Source: UBA1381 sp964399965
GTDB taxonomy: Bacteria > Bacillota > Clostridia > UBA1381
Direction of reading: 5' to 3'
DNA: 48,133 nt
Assembly: GCA_964399965.1 (NCBI GenBank)
Contig: CAYNRX010000015.1
Coordinates: 1 to 48,133 of the forward strand
Shown here: one piece after another, positions 40,898 through 48,133 of the stretch
How the letters are laid out: each line of letters begins with the position of its first letter
Numbering within the stretch: position 1 is the first letter of the stretch
Notes under the pieces: model-generated
What the model was told of the DNA's origin: nothing
Seen by the model: the letters and a program-made list of their open reading frames with translations, nothing else
Database searches by the model: none
Made by a program: the position numbers and the translations under genes

Positions 40898-42070
40898 CTA
40901 TGAAACCAATATCTGTAATGCGACCAAATCAGATTCCGGATTAGCCATTTCTATGCTTCTTATGTGGTTGATATTTTCCATCTTAAGCTCGCTGATAAAC
41001 GCTTCATAATCATCTGCGGACAAGTAATAGTAACCAAATTCCTTCGTTGTGTCTATCTGGTCAAGTAATAGCTTGACCTTGCCCTCATCCTTATCCTTGA
41101 TATCTATCATCGCTATCTTTGACGCTTTATCTGCCGGCATTGCCCTTCTTTCCGGTTTCTGCGGTTCTGCTCCCATTTTGGGATAACTGTCTGCATCTGC
41201 CGTCTGGGTTACCAGAGCTGTCTCATCAACTACATACTGTGCTTCATTTACCGTCAGCGGTATTTCTGTTTGTGGTATCTCTTCGTTTGCTTCTGCCACA
41301 TTCGTCTCTATCGACGCTACCGCTATACCTACATTAGCTGCTGCATCTTCCCTTACCGCCACTGTTGGTGCAGCCGTTTGTTCAGCCATCCCGGCGGTGA
41401 TCTGCGGTGCAGGTGTTTCCTCTTTTGCCTCTTGGTTTTGCACCGTTGCCTCTTGTGTCACCGGACGGATGGTCTCTGCCGGAGCTGCTGTTTGCGGCCT
41501 TACGGTCGGTCTTACCGTTGCCCGGTTTTCTTTAGTGGTATTCCCTGCCTGGGGCACAGACGCCGTTGTTTGCTCCTCAGCCGGTATATCTGTTGATTCC
41601 GGCAGGATATACGGCGTTGGGATCGCTCCTGTATCCTCCATCATTATCTTGGGAACACCGGCCTCGGGAACGGGAGTATTTATGCTTGCATCTGTTATGA
41701 CTATCCTAGAAGCTGTCGCATCATCCGCTTTCGGATTCAGTATATCGCCATCTATCGCTGTCAGACTTACTATTGCCAGACAGGCCGCCGCTGCCGCTGT
41801 ATAATACTTCCGGCACACAGCCGCTATCTGCTGGAATCTGCCGATCTTTGGCATTGCTTCTATCTGTTTGATGATGTTTGCTGTAAAATCCTCAGGCGGT
41901 TCTATTTCCGGAAGCGCTCTCAGCATAATTGTGAGTTCTTTTACTTCCTGCAGTTCTTTGTTGCAGCGTTCGCATTGGCTGCAATGCTGTTCGATCTCTT
42001 TGATCTTCGTCTCGTCCATCCCCTCGAACGGGTAACTCCAGACCAACTCGGAAAATTCCTCACAAGTCAT
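40898..42070 (-). CDS. Zinc-binding transmembrane anti-sigma factor with long extracytoplasmic region
   Basis: About 390 residues from the ATG at 42070; AAAGGAGG lies 12 nt upstream, and an open frame continues 13 codons further. The zf-HC2/ZAS motif H-x3-C-x2-C is at His29, Cys33 and Cys36 (EIEQHCSQCERC). One membrane helix is around 92-112 (YYTAAAAACLAIVSLTAI). The remaining ~280 residues are outside the membrane and are rich in Thr, Pro, Ala and Glu with no recognised domain until a more ordered C-terminal ~60 residues. Encoded directly after its ECF sigma factor, which it should hold inactive until a surface signal. No protease-site motif could be identified. Confidence 0.88.
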   Translation of the reverse strand: MTCEEFSELVWSYPFEGMDETKIKEIEQHCSQCERCNKELQEVKELTIMLRALPEIEPPEDFTANIIKQIEAMPKIGRFQQIAAVCRKYYTAAAAACLAIVSLTAIDGDILNPKADDATASRIVITDASINTPVPEAGVPKIMMEDTGAIPTPYILPESTDIPAEEQTTASVPQAGNTTKENRATVRPTVRPQTAAPAETIRPVTQEATVQNQEAKEETPAPQITAGMAEQTAAPTVAVREDAAANVGIAVASIETNVAEANEEIPQTEIPLTVNEAQYVVDETALVTQTADADSYPKMGAEPQKPERRAMPADKASKIAMIDIKDKDEGKVKLLLDQIDTTKEFGYYYLSADDYEAFISELKMENINHIRSIEMANPESDLVALQILVS

Positions 42071-42106
42071 AATACCGGCGCGCCTCCTTTCAAAACATAT
42101 TTGGGG

Positions 42107-42138
42107 CAATTACAAAACACTGCTATGTTTTGTAATTG
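42107..42138. repeat. Solitary hairpin resembling the repeat's right-end stem (G)
   Basis: CAATTACAAAAC, 8-nt loop, GTTTTGTAATTG. It resembles the end stem of the dispersed repeat in sequence and loop, but only loosely. Lies between the sigma and anti-sigma genes. Confidence 0.5.
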
Positions 42139-42192
42139 TTTATTGCTATATGAAAGATTTTTATCTCTTTCATTATATTAGACGAAAAATAA

Positions 42193-42762
42193 TCAGAATA
42201 GTTCCCTATTTTTCAATAAATTTTTCTTTAACGCCGCCCGCGCTCTTGACAGGCGTGATTTCACGGTTCCCGTAGGGCAGGCCAGCGTTTCGGCTATCTC
42301 CTCGTAGCTTAAGCCCTCTATATCGTAGAGAGTTATTATCTGGCGGTATTCGTACCCCAGCTCGGAAAGCGCCTGCCGGACTGCGGCCTGGCGTTCTGAC
42401 AGCTCGGCGTGCTCCTCGGGCGTCGGCGACTCATCACGAAGCTCCATACGGGGCTTATCCTCATCCGGCTCCTCATCAAGAGGGACTATCTGCGCGCTGC
42501 GCTGACGCTTCCTGAGCATATCGGTGCAGACGTTGGCCGTTATCCTGTATATCCAAGTCGATACGGAGGAATGCCCGCGGAACGTGTCCAGGCTGCGGTA
42601 TATTTTCAGGAATGTTTCCTGCGCCGCGTCATAGGCGTCCTCCCGGTCGGAAAGCATACCATAGGCGATATTTATGACCTTCGTCTGATACAGCTCCACC
42701 AGCTGGGAAAATGCTTTTGTATCACCCTTTTTCGAACGCCGCACCAACTCCATTTCGTCCAA
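42193..42762 (-). CDS. ECF-type RNA polymerase sigma factor
   Basis: About 189 residues from a TTG at 42762 with AAGGAGG 7 nt upstream; the ATG three codons later is the alternative. Sigma-2 region (YGMLSDREDAYDAAQETFLKI, then FRGHSSVSTWIYRITANVCTDMLRKR) and sigma-4 region (LSYEEIAETLACPTGTVKSRLSRAR, about 152-176) are complete, with the short acidic linker usual in this class. Group typing beyond ECF (SigW-like) is uncertain. It lies 63 bp downstream of aroC with no terminator between, and 122 bp upstream of its anti-sigma gene. Confidence 0.93.
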   Translation of the reverse strand: MDEMELVRRSKKGDTKAFSQLVELYQTKVINIAYGMLSDREDAYDAAQETFLKIYRSLDTFRGHSSVSTWIYRITANVCTDMLRKRQRSAQIVPLDEEPDEDKPRMELRDESPTPEEHAELSERQAAVRQALSELGYEYRQIITLYDIEGLSYEEIAETLACPTGTVKSRLSRARAALKKNLLKNRELF

Positions 42763-42825
42763 GGCATACCCTCCTTCCTCCAAAAATTTACGGCTCTGCT
42801 ATCTCCGCAAAAGCTCGAGAGTTGT

Positions 42826-43971
42826 TTAAAATTTCCTTATCCTCTGTTTATACGATTCATATGCGGCGCGGATATCCGCCAAGCAATCTCCGCCGAATTT
42901 TTCAATAAAGGCCTTTGCCAGCTCGAATGACACCACAGCCTCCACTACAACGCTGCACGCAGGAACGGCGCACACATCCGAACGCTCCACCGTGGCCTCC
43001 CGGGGCGATTTATCATCAAGCTCCACCGTCCTCAGAGGCTTGTAGAGCGTAGGGATCGGCTTCATCGCCGCCCTCACCACGATATCCTCGCCGTTGGACA
43101 TTCCGCCCTCGATACCGCCGGCATTGTTGGTCTCCCGGAAAAATCCTTCGTTATAGAATATCTCGTCATGCACCTCTGAGCCCGGCCGCCGCGCGGCTTC
43201 GAAGCCCAATCCTATTTCCACGCCCTTTATCGCCTGCACGCTCATTACCGCCCCTGCCAAAGCCGCATCCAGCTTACGGTCGTACTGCACAAAGCTGCCC
43301 AGTCCCGGCGTCACTCCGCTCGCCCTCACCTCGACTACTCCGCCGCAGGATTCGCCGCGCTTTTTTATATCATCTATATAATCCATTGCCCGCTTTTCCG
43401 CCTCCGGATCGCCGAATTTGACCGGCGAATCGGCGATGCGCTCATAAAAGCCCTCTTCTGCCGGATCGGCCGTATCGCTGACGGTCCCGATGCTTACGAC
43501 ACGGCTTTTGACCGTCACGCCAAACTCCTCCAAAAGCTGCCTTACAAGCGCACCGGCCGCCACCCTGGCCGCCGTTTCCCGGGCACTGGCGCGTTCAAGC
43601 ACGTTGCGCAGATCGCGGTGGTTATACTTCATTCCGCCGGTGAGATCGGCATGGCCGGGACGAGGGCAGATCACAGCGCGTTTGCCGTTGGATTCCTCCG
43701 TACCCATTATCTCGCTCCAATTTTCCCAATCGCGATTGGTTATCCTCATGGCGATCGGGCCGCCAAGGCTCACGCCGCCGCGCACTCCCGACAGTATCTC
43801 CGCCCGGTCGCGTTCAATAAGCATTCTGCCGCCGCGGCCATAGCCCTTCTGCCTCTCGCCGAGGGCAGCGTTTATCTCGTCAAGGCTTATCTTCACACCT
43901 GCCGGAAAGCCCTCCACTATCACTGTCAAGCATTTCCCGTGAGTTTCGCCCGCTGTAAGGTATCTCAACAT
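42826..43971 (-). CDS. aroC: Chorismate synthase
   Basis: FMN-dependent lyase that forms chorismate, the branch-point to aromatic amino acids and folate. About 381 residues from the ATG at 43971 (GGAG 9 nt upstream); the frame opens 5 codons earlier. Signatures are GETHGKCLTVIVEGFPAG (about 8-25), GYGRGGRM, RPGHADLTGGMKY (about 108-120) and SARETAARVAAG. Its promoter is at 44332-44360, so its transcript starts on the far side of repeat copy D and carries the repeat, antisense, as its leader. Confidence 0.96.
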   Translation of the reverse strand: MLRYLTAGETHGKCLTVIVEGFPAGVKISLDEINAALGERQKGYGRGGRMLIERDRAEILSGVRGGVSLGGPIAMRITNRDWENWSEIMGTEESNGKRAVICPRPGHADLTGGMKYNHRDLRNVLERASARETAARVAAGALVRQLLEEFGVTVKSRVVSIGTVSDTADPAEEGFYERIADSPVKFGDPEAEKRAMDYIDDIKKRGESCGGVVEVRASGVTPGLGSFVQYDRKLDAALAGAVMSVQAIKGVEIGLGFEAARRPGSEVHDEIFYNEGFFRETNNAGGIEGGMSNGEDIVVRAAMKPIPTLYKPLRTVELDDKSPREATVERSDVCAVPACSVVVEAVVSFELAKAFIEKFGGDCLADIRAAYESYKQRIRKF

Positions 43972-43997
43972 TTCATTTCTCTCCAATTTTAAATTTT

Positions 43998-44277
43998 TTA
44001 GTCAATTGCGAAACCTTTTCGCAATTGATTTCTGGCTAATGAAGAAAATAAAAGTTCCGTTGATTGGCGGTCTAAAGACCGCTGAAACTTTTATTTTCGC
44101 AATTTTTGACGCTTTTTCAGCATTTTTGCTTTGCAAAAACCGGCAGCAAGCTGCCGTCCGCGCCGTCTTGCGCGGTGCGGAGCCGTCAAAAATTGATTGA
44201 AATTCGAGGGTTTCACCCTCGAGCTCCCCAGAATAGGGAAATAATTGTAAAACGCTATCGCGTTTTACAATTATCTA
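43998..44277 (+). repeat. Dispersed structured repeat, copy D, with 10-bp target-site duplication
   Basis: A full-length 280 bp copy flanked by exact 10 bp direct repeats TTTAAATTTT (43988-43997 and 44278-44287). It is the most diverged copy: the CGGCAG stem has become CGGCAGC-AA-GCTGCCG, one base pair longer, while the ACCGCGC stem lost its outer pair. Loop of the end stem changed (TGCC to TATC) without touching the stem. It sits between the aroC promoter and gene. Confidence 0.95.
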
Positions 44278-44331
44278 TTTAAATTTTCCCGTATGCTGTG
44301 GGAATACAAATAGTCTCCCTATTTTAATACC

Positions 44332-44360
44332 ATTTTATCATTTTTCAGCCCACTTTGCAA
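44332..44360 (-). promoter_or_regulatory. Candidate promoter of aroC (upstream of repeat D)
   Basis: Minus strand TTGCAA, 17 nt, TAAAAT, about 360 nt before the gene; no better promoter lies between repeat D and aroC. Confidence 0.6.
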
Positions 44361-44412
44361 TAGAATTTTACTCTTTTTCTCCATAATTAGTAAAATATTT
44401 CCCGTATACGCG

Positions 44413-44448
44413 AAAAAAAGAGCCATGGACTAATGTCCATGACTCTTT
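44413..44448 (-). terminator. Terminator of the large surface protein gene
   Basis: AAAGAG-CATGGAC paired with GTCCATG-CTCTTT; on the minus strand it runs into seven T. Confidence 0.9.
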
Positions 44449-44459
44449 ATAGCTCGGAA

Positions 44460-47400
44460 TTAGAAGCCCCAAGTTGTGGCGTTCGTCATCGAAGCAGCAA
44501 ATACCTTATAGATACCAGCCGCTGCCTGAGCTCTCGTTGATACTGCTGTCGGATCAAACAGGTTATCACCGATACCGCTCATCATGTCAGCCTGCTGCAT
44601 TCTGTATACGGCTGCCTTTGCCCAATCAGAGATCGAAGCATCGTCAGCGTATGTTACAGTAGCTGATGTGGACGGCATTGTTACATGCAGTACATCGTTT
44701 GCTCTGAACAGCATGGTTGCCATCTGCTCACGAGTGATGTAATCATCAGGTCCGAACGTTCCGTCACCCATACCGTTTGTGATAGCATACTCCTCAGCTG
44801 TTGCTACGTATGTTGCATACCATGCGTCAGCCGATACATCGGAGAATGTAGCCTCGGAACCGCTTACCAGTTCAAGGTCGTACATTTCAACTATCATCTT
44901 AACGAGCTGAGCTCTCGTTACGCCCGCATCCGGATCGTACAGGCCATCGCCTACGCCGTTGATGATGTTACGGTTAGCAAGAGCGCTTATAGCCTCTGTT
45001 GCCCACGGATGATTTACATCAGAGAATGTAGCCGACGGAAGCTCAACTATTGTGAATGTTCCGGACGTATTGTCAAGAGCTACATACATCGTGTTGTTAT
45101 CCATGTACGAACGGGTTACGATATTTCCTGCGCTGTCTCTTACAACTACATCATATGCATGTGAAGAAGCCAGCGAGTACGGTACTTTAACCATTACCGG
45201 ATCGAAACCGTCAAACAGCGTTGTATTTGCACCGTTGACCATTACATTTACAGTAAATGTATTGTTCGAGGTCTTGGACGATGAATAGATCGCTGCTGCG
45301 CCGCTTGTGAGCTGACCCTCGCTGAGTTTAACCGGGAAGGCCTGCGTGCCGCCGATAACCGGATTGCCCGGGTTCACAACTGTTGTTGAACCGCCGCCTG
45401 TGCTGCCGCCGCCGCCAACGCCGCCGGAACCGCCGCCCGGTCTGATGGTCGAGGTCGTAGCTGTCGGCGTCGGAGCTGCTGTAGCTGTAGCCGTCGGTGT
45501 AGCTGTCGGCTCAGTCGTAGGCTCTGTTGTCGGAGCTGTTGACGGAGCTTCCGTAGCCGGTACTTCCGTAGCCGGAGTCGGGTCGATATCAGTGTTGCCG
45601 CCTACTGTAGTATCCTTAGTGATTATGATCTTGGATGTTCCTGTACCATCCTCACCTACGTACAGATACTCGTTATCAAGCCACTGCTCACCCTCAGCTG
45701 TCTCATAGGTAACTGTTACGTATACCGGTGAAACTGCCTTGGTAGCCTCTGTGTATTTTCCTACATTCAGAGTACCATCGGTTGCGATATATGCTGTTTC
45801 TTCTGTTGCTACAAATGCGATTATTGTCTTGTTGGTATCTGCATTGTAACCAACCTCATAACCGCCTACTACAGACAGATCGCCTGTTAAGTCGCCCGGA
45901 AGCTCTATCGAGAAGCTCGTTATCTTCTTGTCAGCCTTAAGACCTGTGAAGGTAAGAGTATCTGCATCAAGAGTTATCGGGTCAGTTACGGTCGAATCAA
46001 CCGATGTTGAAGTCTTACCGCTGATATTTGCCGCTACGTTCATAGCTGCATCGCCGAATACCTTTACAGACAGACCCTTTACATAATCAGCGTCATTACC
46101 GGTTGTTGCCAGAGCTTCAACCTCGTCAGCTGTCAGCTCGTTGCCCTCAGAATCAACAACTACCCAGCCTTCGCCGTAAGCAACTTCCGTACCCTCAGAA
46201 TCGGTTACTGTGAAGTCAACCTTAGCGTTGCCTGTGATGAGGTTTACAGTTTCATCGGTAACGATCTCCGTTATCGGCTTCTGTACAGAAGGAGCTGCTG
46301 TAGGCTCTGTTGTCGGCTCACCTGTCGGTTCCGTTGTCGGCTCTGTCGAAGGCTCTGTTGTCGGTTCCGTTGTTGCAGGTGTGCCTACTGTAAATCTCGG
46401 ATATGCCAGGTCGATGTTCTCGGTGTCGAGTCTATACTCGATCATCGGATTTTCTTCTGTCTGAGTATTTATTATAGCATTCGCATAAGGCATTGAATAC
46501 TCGCCGTTTGCAAGGTCAGACTTGAGTGTAACTGTAAGCGTTGCCAGCTTAAGCGACTCTCCCTCTTCTACTGTGATATACTGATTTGCATTCATAGCAA
46601 CAAAGAGGTATACCGCTTCATTATCTGCAACGTTTACGCCGCCGCCAAATGCCAATATATTATTGTCAGATGTATTTTCGAAGCTTACCACTTCGTACTT
46701 CTCTGTGTCAATCGGCAAATTGAACTGGATTGTCTGAACTCTTTCAGTTGTGGGTATGTTATCGGCATAGAATTCAAATACTGCCTGATCACCAGCCGTT
46801 GCAGGAGCTTCGCCTACAAGTACAGCCGATATAGCGGGCATACCATCGCCCCAATCCGGATCCGGCTCAGCCGTTACTACAGGCTCTTCGCCCTCTACTG
46901 TAAAGCTCGGTACTTCTGTGTACAACGCATCATTATCAAGTCTGTACTCAATCATCGGATTTTCTTCTGTCTGAGTATTAATGATTGCGTTTGAATACGG
47001 CATTGTGTAATCACCGTTTGCCAAATCAGACTTAAGCGTAACTGTAAGAGTTGCCAACTTAAGCGATGCGCCTTCTTCTACTGTTATGTACTGATTTGCA
47101 TTCATAGCAACAAAGAGGTATACCGCTTCATTATCTGCAACGTTTACGCCGCCGCCAAATGCCAATGTACCATTGTCAGATGTATTTTCAAAGCTTACTA
47201 CTTCGTACTTCTCTGTATCAATCGGTAGATTGAACTGTATTGTCTGAACTTTTTCAGTTGTGGGAATGTTGTTAGCATAGAACTCAAATACCGCCTGGTC
47301 ACCGGCCTTTGCAGGAGCATCGCCTACAAGTACGGCCGATATTGTCGGGTCGGTCTCTGTCGCTGCCAAGTCAACTGTCTGAACAACAGCCTCAGCTGCT

Positions 47401-48133
47401 GCAACAGCCTTTACCTCGTCAAAGCTGGTCAGATTACCCATAGCCATCTGCGCTATGTAGTTAGCGTCAAGAGCATTTACCAGGCCATCGCCGTTTACGT
47501 CAGCTACAGTCGCGCTAACCTCTGCGCCCTCTGCGCCGAGAACTGCATTCATAACAGCCTTTGCGTCGTCAACAGTAACGCCGTCTACACCGTCAACATC
47601 GCCCGGGTCTTTTTCCGGTTCGGGAGTCGGCGCCTGTGTCGGCTCTGCCGTCGGGTCTGTCGGCTCTGTAGCTTCGCCGCTGTAAACTACCATGTTATCG
47701 ATAGTAGCTATTGAACGGTAATTTTCTCCGTCAGCGTTGGAGCTCTGTATAGCCAGCATCGGCAGCTCATTAAGCTGCGAAGCATTATCTCCGGTAGCAA
47801 CATACTCACCTTTAAGCATCTGCTCACCGTTGATGTATACTCTGAAGGTCTGGTCTGCTGCCAGCTCAAACTTAACGGTCATCCACTCGTCAGCGTTTAC
47901 ATCGATACCGATAACATCCGTACTGTTATCGCCTCTAGTGATTGTTGAACCCAGACCGTCTGTTGTCAGAACAGCCGCTACATTTCTGTATGCGCCCGTT
48001 CCGTCACTGCCCTGCTGAGTTCTGTCCTTTAAGAAGTACAGTCTGCCGGCGGTTCCTGCTGTTGACAGCTTAAGAGCGAATTCCATCGTTGCGCTCTCGC
48101 CCGTCTGGGTAACATCGATATTATCTGTCAATG
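44460..48133 (-). CDS. Large SLH-anchored surface protein with LamG-like, dockerin and two cohesin-like domains (5' end missing)
   Basis: 1223 residues are visible; the frame runs off the window, so no start is assigned. From the first visible residue: a laminin-G/concanavalin-like domain (1-150, ending SIATIDNMVVYSGEA), a Thr/Pro/Glu linker, a type I dockerin (about 175-233; DVDGVDGVTVDDAKAVMNAV and DVNGDGLVNALDANYIAQMA), two near-identical cohesin-like domains (about 262-413 and 432-583), a TEPT-repeat linker (588-613), a beta-rich region (620-845), a second Thr/Pro linker and Gly-rich hinge (850-925), a 110-residue domain of unknown type, and three SLH repeats (about 1035-1080, 1095-1140, 1158-1210). 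A scaffold or adhesin on the cell surface is inferred. Codon use favours T-ending codons, unlike the neighbouring genes, as in highly expressed genes or acquired DNA. Confidence 0.92.
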   Translation of the reverse strand, partial: LTDNIDVTQTGESATMEFALKLSTAGTAGRLYFLKDRTQQGSDGTGAYRNVAAVLTTDGLGSTITRGDNSTDVIGIDVNADEWMTVKFELAADQTFRVYINGEQMLKGEYVATGDNASQLNELPMLAIQSSNADGENYRSIATIDNMVVYSGEATEPTDPTAEPTQAPTPEPEKDPGDVDGVDGVTVDDAKAVMNAVLGAEGAEVSATVADVNGDGLVNALDANYIAQMAMGNLTSFDEVKAVAAAEAVVQTVDLAATETDPTISAVLVGDAPAKAGDQAVFEFYANNIPTTEKVQTIQFNLPIDTEKYEVVSFENTSDNGTLAFGGGVNVADNEAVYLFVAMNANQYITVEEGASLKLATLTVTLKSDLANGDYTMPYSNAIINTQTEENPMIEYRLDNDALYTEVPSFTVEGEEPVVTAEPDPDWGDGMPAISAVLVGEAPATAGDQAVFEFYADNIPTTERVQTIQFNLPIDTEKYEVVSFENTSDNNILAFGGGVNVADNEAVYLFVAMNANQYITVEEGESLKLATLTVTLKSDLANGEYSMPYANAIINTQTEENPMIEYRLDTENIDLAYPRFTVGTPATTEPTTEPSTEPTTEPTGEPTTEPTAAPSVQKPITEIVTDETVNLITGNAKVDFTVTDSEGTEVAYGEGWVVVDSEGNELTADEVEALATTGNDADYVKGLSVKVFGDAAMNVAANISGKTSTSVDSTVTDPITLDADTLTFTGLKADKKITSFSIELPGDLTGDLSVVGGYEVGYNADTNKTIIAFVATEETAYIATDGTLNVGKYTEATKAVSPVYVTVTYETAEGEQWLDNEYLYVGEDGTGTSKIIITKDTTVGGNTDIDPTPATEVPATEAPSTAPTTEPTTEPTATPTATATAAPTPTATTSTIRPGGGSGGVGGGGSTGGGSTTVVNPGNPVIGGTQAFPVKLSEGQLTSGAAAIYSSSKTSNNTFTVNVMVNGANTTLFDGFDPVMVKVPYSLASSHAYDVVVRDSAGNIVTRSYMDNNTMYVALDNTSGTFTIVELPSATFSDVNHPWATEAISALANRNIINGVGDGLYDPDAGVTRAQLVKMIVEMYDLELVSGSEATFSDVSADAWYATYVATAEEYAITNGMGDGTFGPDDYITREQMATMLFRANDVLHVTMPSTSATVTYADDASISDWAKAAVYRMQQADMMSGIGDNLFDPTAVSTRAQAAAGIYKVFAASMTNATTWGF

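Noticed and set aside
44217..44235. TRAP-binding (G/U)AG repeats in the aroC leader
   Set aside because: Only two or three scattered GAG triplets occur, all inside repeat D; TRAP sites need about 9-11 evenly spaced triplets.
1..48133. tRNA, rRNA or CRISPR arrays
   Set aside because: I looked for TTCGA/ACC-arm patterns, rRNA motifs and evenly spaced direct repeats and saw none; the dispersed repeats are far apart and not spacer-separated.

Overview
The window looks like a piece of chromosome from a low-to-mid GC Gram-positive anaerobe of the class Clostridia (Bacillota), probably an uncultured gut-type lineage. The evidence is the gene order hprK - PHP phosphoesterase - murB - rapZ - yvcK(glmR) - whiA followed by dnaE - mtrB - pfkA - pyk, strong AGGAGG-type ribosome binding sites, frequent TTG/GTG starts, TTGACA-17-TATAAT promoters, a tyrosine-kinase CpsC/CpsD pair, and S-layer-homology (SLH) surface proteins. 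No rRNA, tRNA or CRISPR array was seen. Assignment below class level is inference.

Layout. 1-13.6 kb (all minus strand): thioesterase, pyk, pfkA, a DUF2007-like protein, mtrB (TRAP), dnaE, then whiA, yvcK, rapZ, murB, PHP, hprK, with the promoter of the last block at 13.77 kb. 13.9-16.9 kb (plus): rpmB, murA, walJ/yycJ-type MBL hydrolase, rlmH. 17-19.6 kb (minus): polar amino acid ABC transporter (permease, ATPase, then the binding lipoprotein). 19.8-23.3 kb (plus): ilvB-ilvN-ilvC behind a structured leader. 23.3-27.9 kb (plus): a CmpB-like membrane protein, typA/bipA, and cpsC-cpsD. 27.9-31.7 kb (minus): two cyclophilins and gyrA. 31.9-34 kb (plus): proB-proA. 34-38.5 kb (minus): asnB, a TSCPD protein, a GNAT acetyltransferase, and an SLH-anchored serpin. 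38.7-40.8 kb: a transaldolase-like fsa (plus), an HxlR regulator (minus), a zinc macrodomain ADP-ribosyl hydrolase (plus) with what looks like the stump of a deleted SirTM sirtuin. 40.9-44 kb (minus): anti-sigma factor, ECF sigma factor, aroC. 44.5 kb to the window end (minus): the C-terminal 1223 residues of a large SLH-anchored protein with a laminin-G-like domain, a dockerin and two nearly identical cohesin-like domains.

The most unusual signal is a dispersed intergenic repeat of about 280 bp (four copies at 1-202, 7748-8026, 17803-18084 and 43998-44277, plus three short derivatives). It is built almost entirely of consecutive stem-loops, has imperfect inverted ends (TAG-TC/AT-AATTG), shows a compensatory base-pair change between copies, and is flanked in three cases by exact 9, 10 and 11 bp direct repeats that look like target-site duplications. 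It behaves like a non-autonomous mobile element with a selected or inherent RNA/DNA fold. One copy has landed in the terminator between the ABC ATPase gene and its binding-protein gene; another sits in the 5' leader of aroC.

Functionally the window mixes housekeeping metabolism (glycolysis end-steps, branched-chain amino acids, proline, asparagine, chorismate), cell-wall precursor control (murA, murB, yvcK, rapZ), carbon-catabolite signalling (hprK), replication (dnaE, gyrA) and cell-surface adaptation (serpin, cohesin/dockerin/SLH protein, ECF sigma/anti-sigma, BY-kinase).
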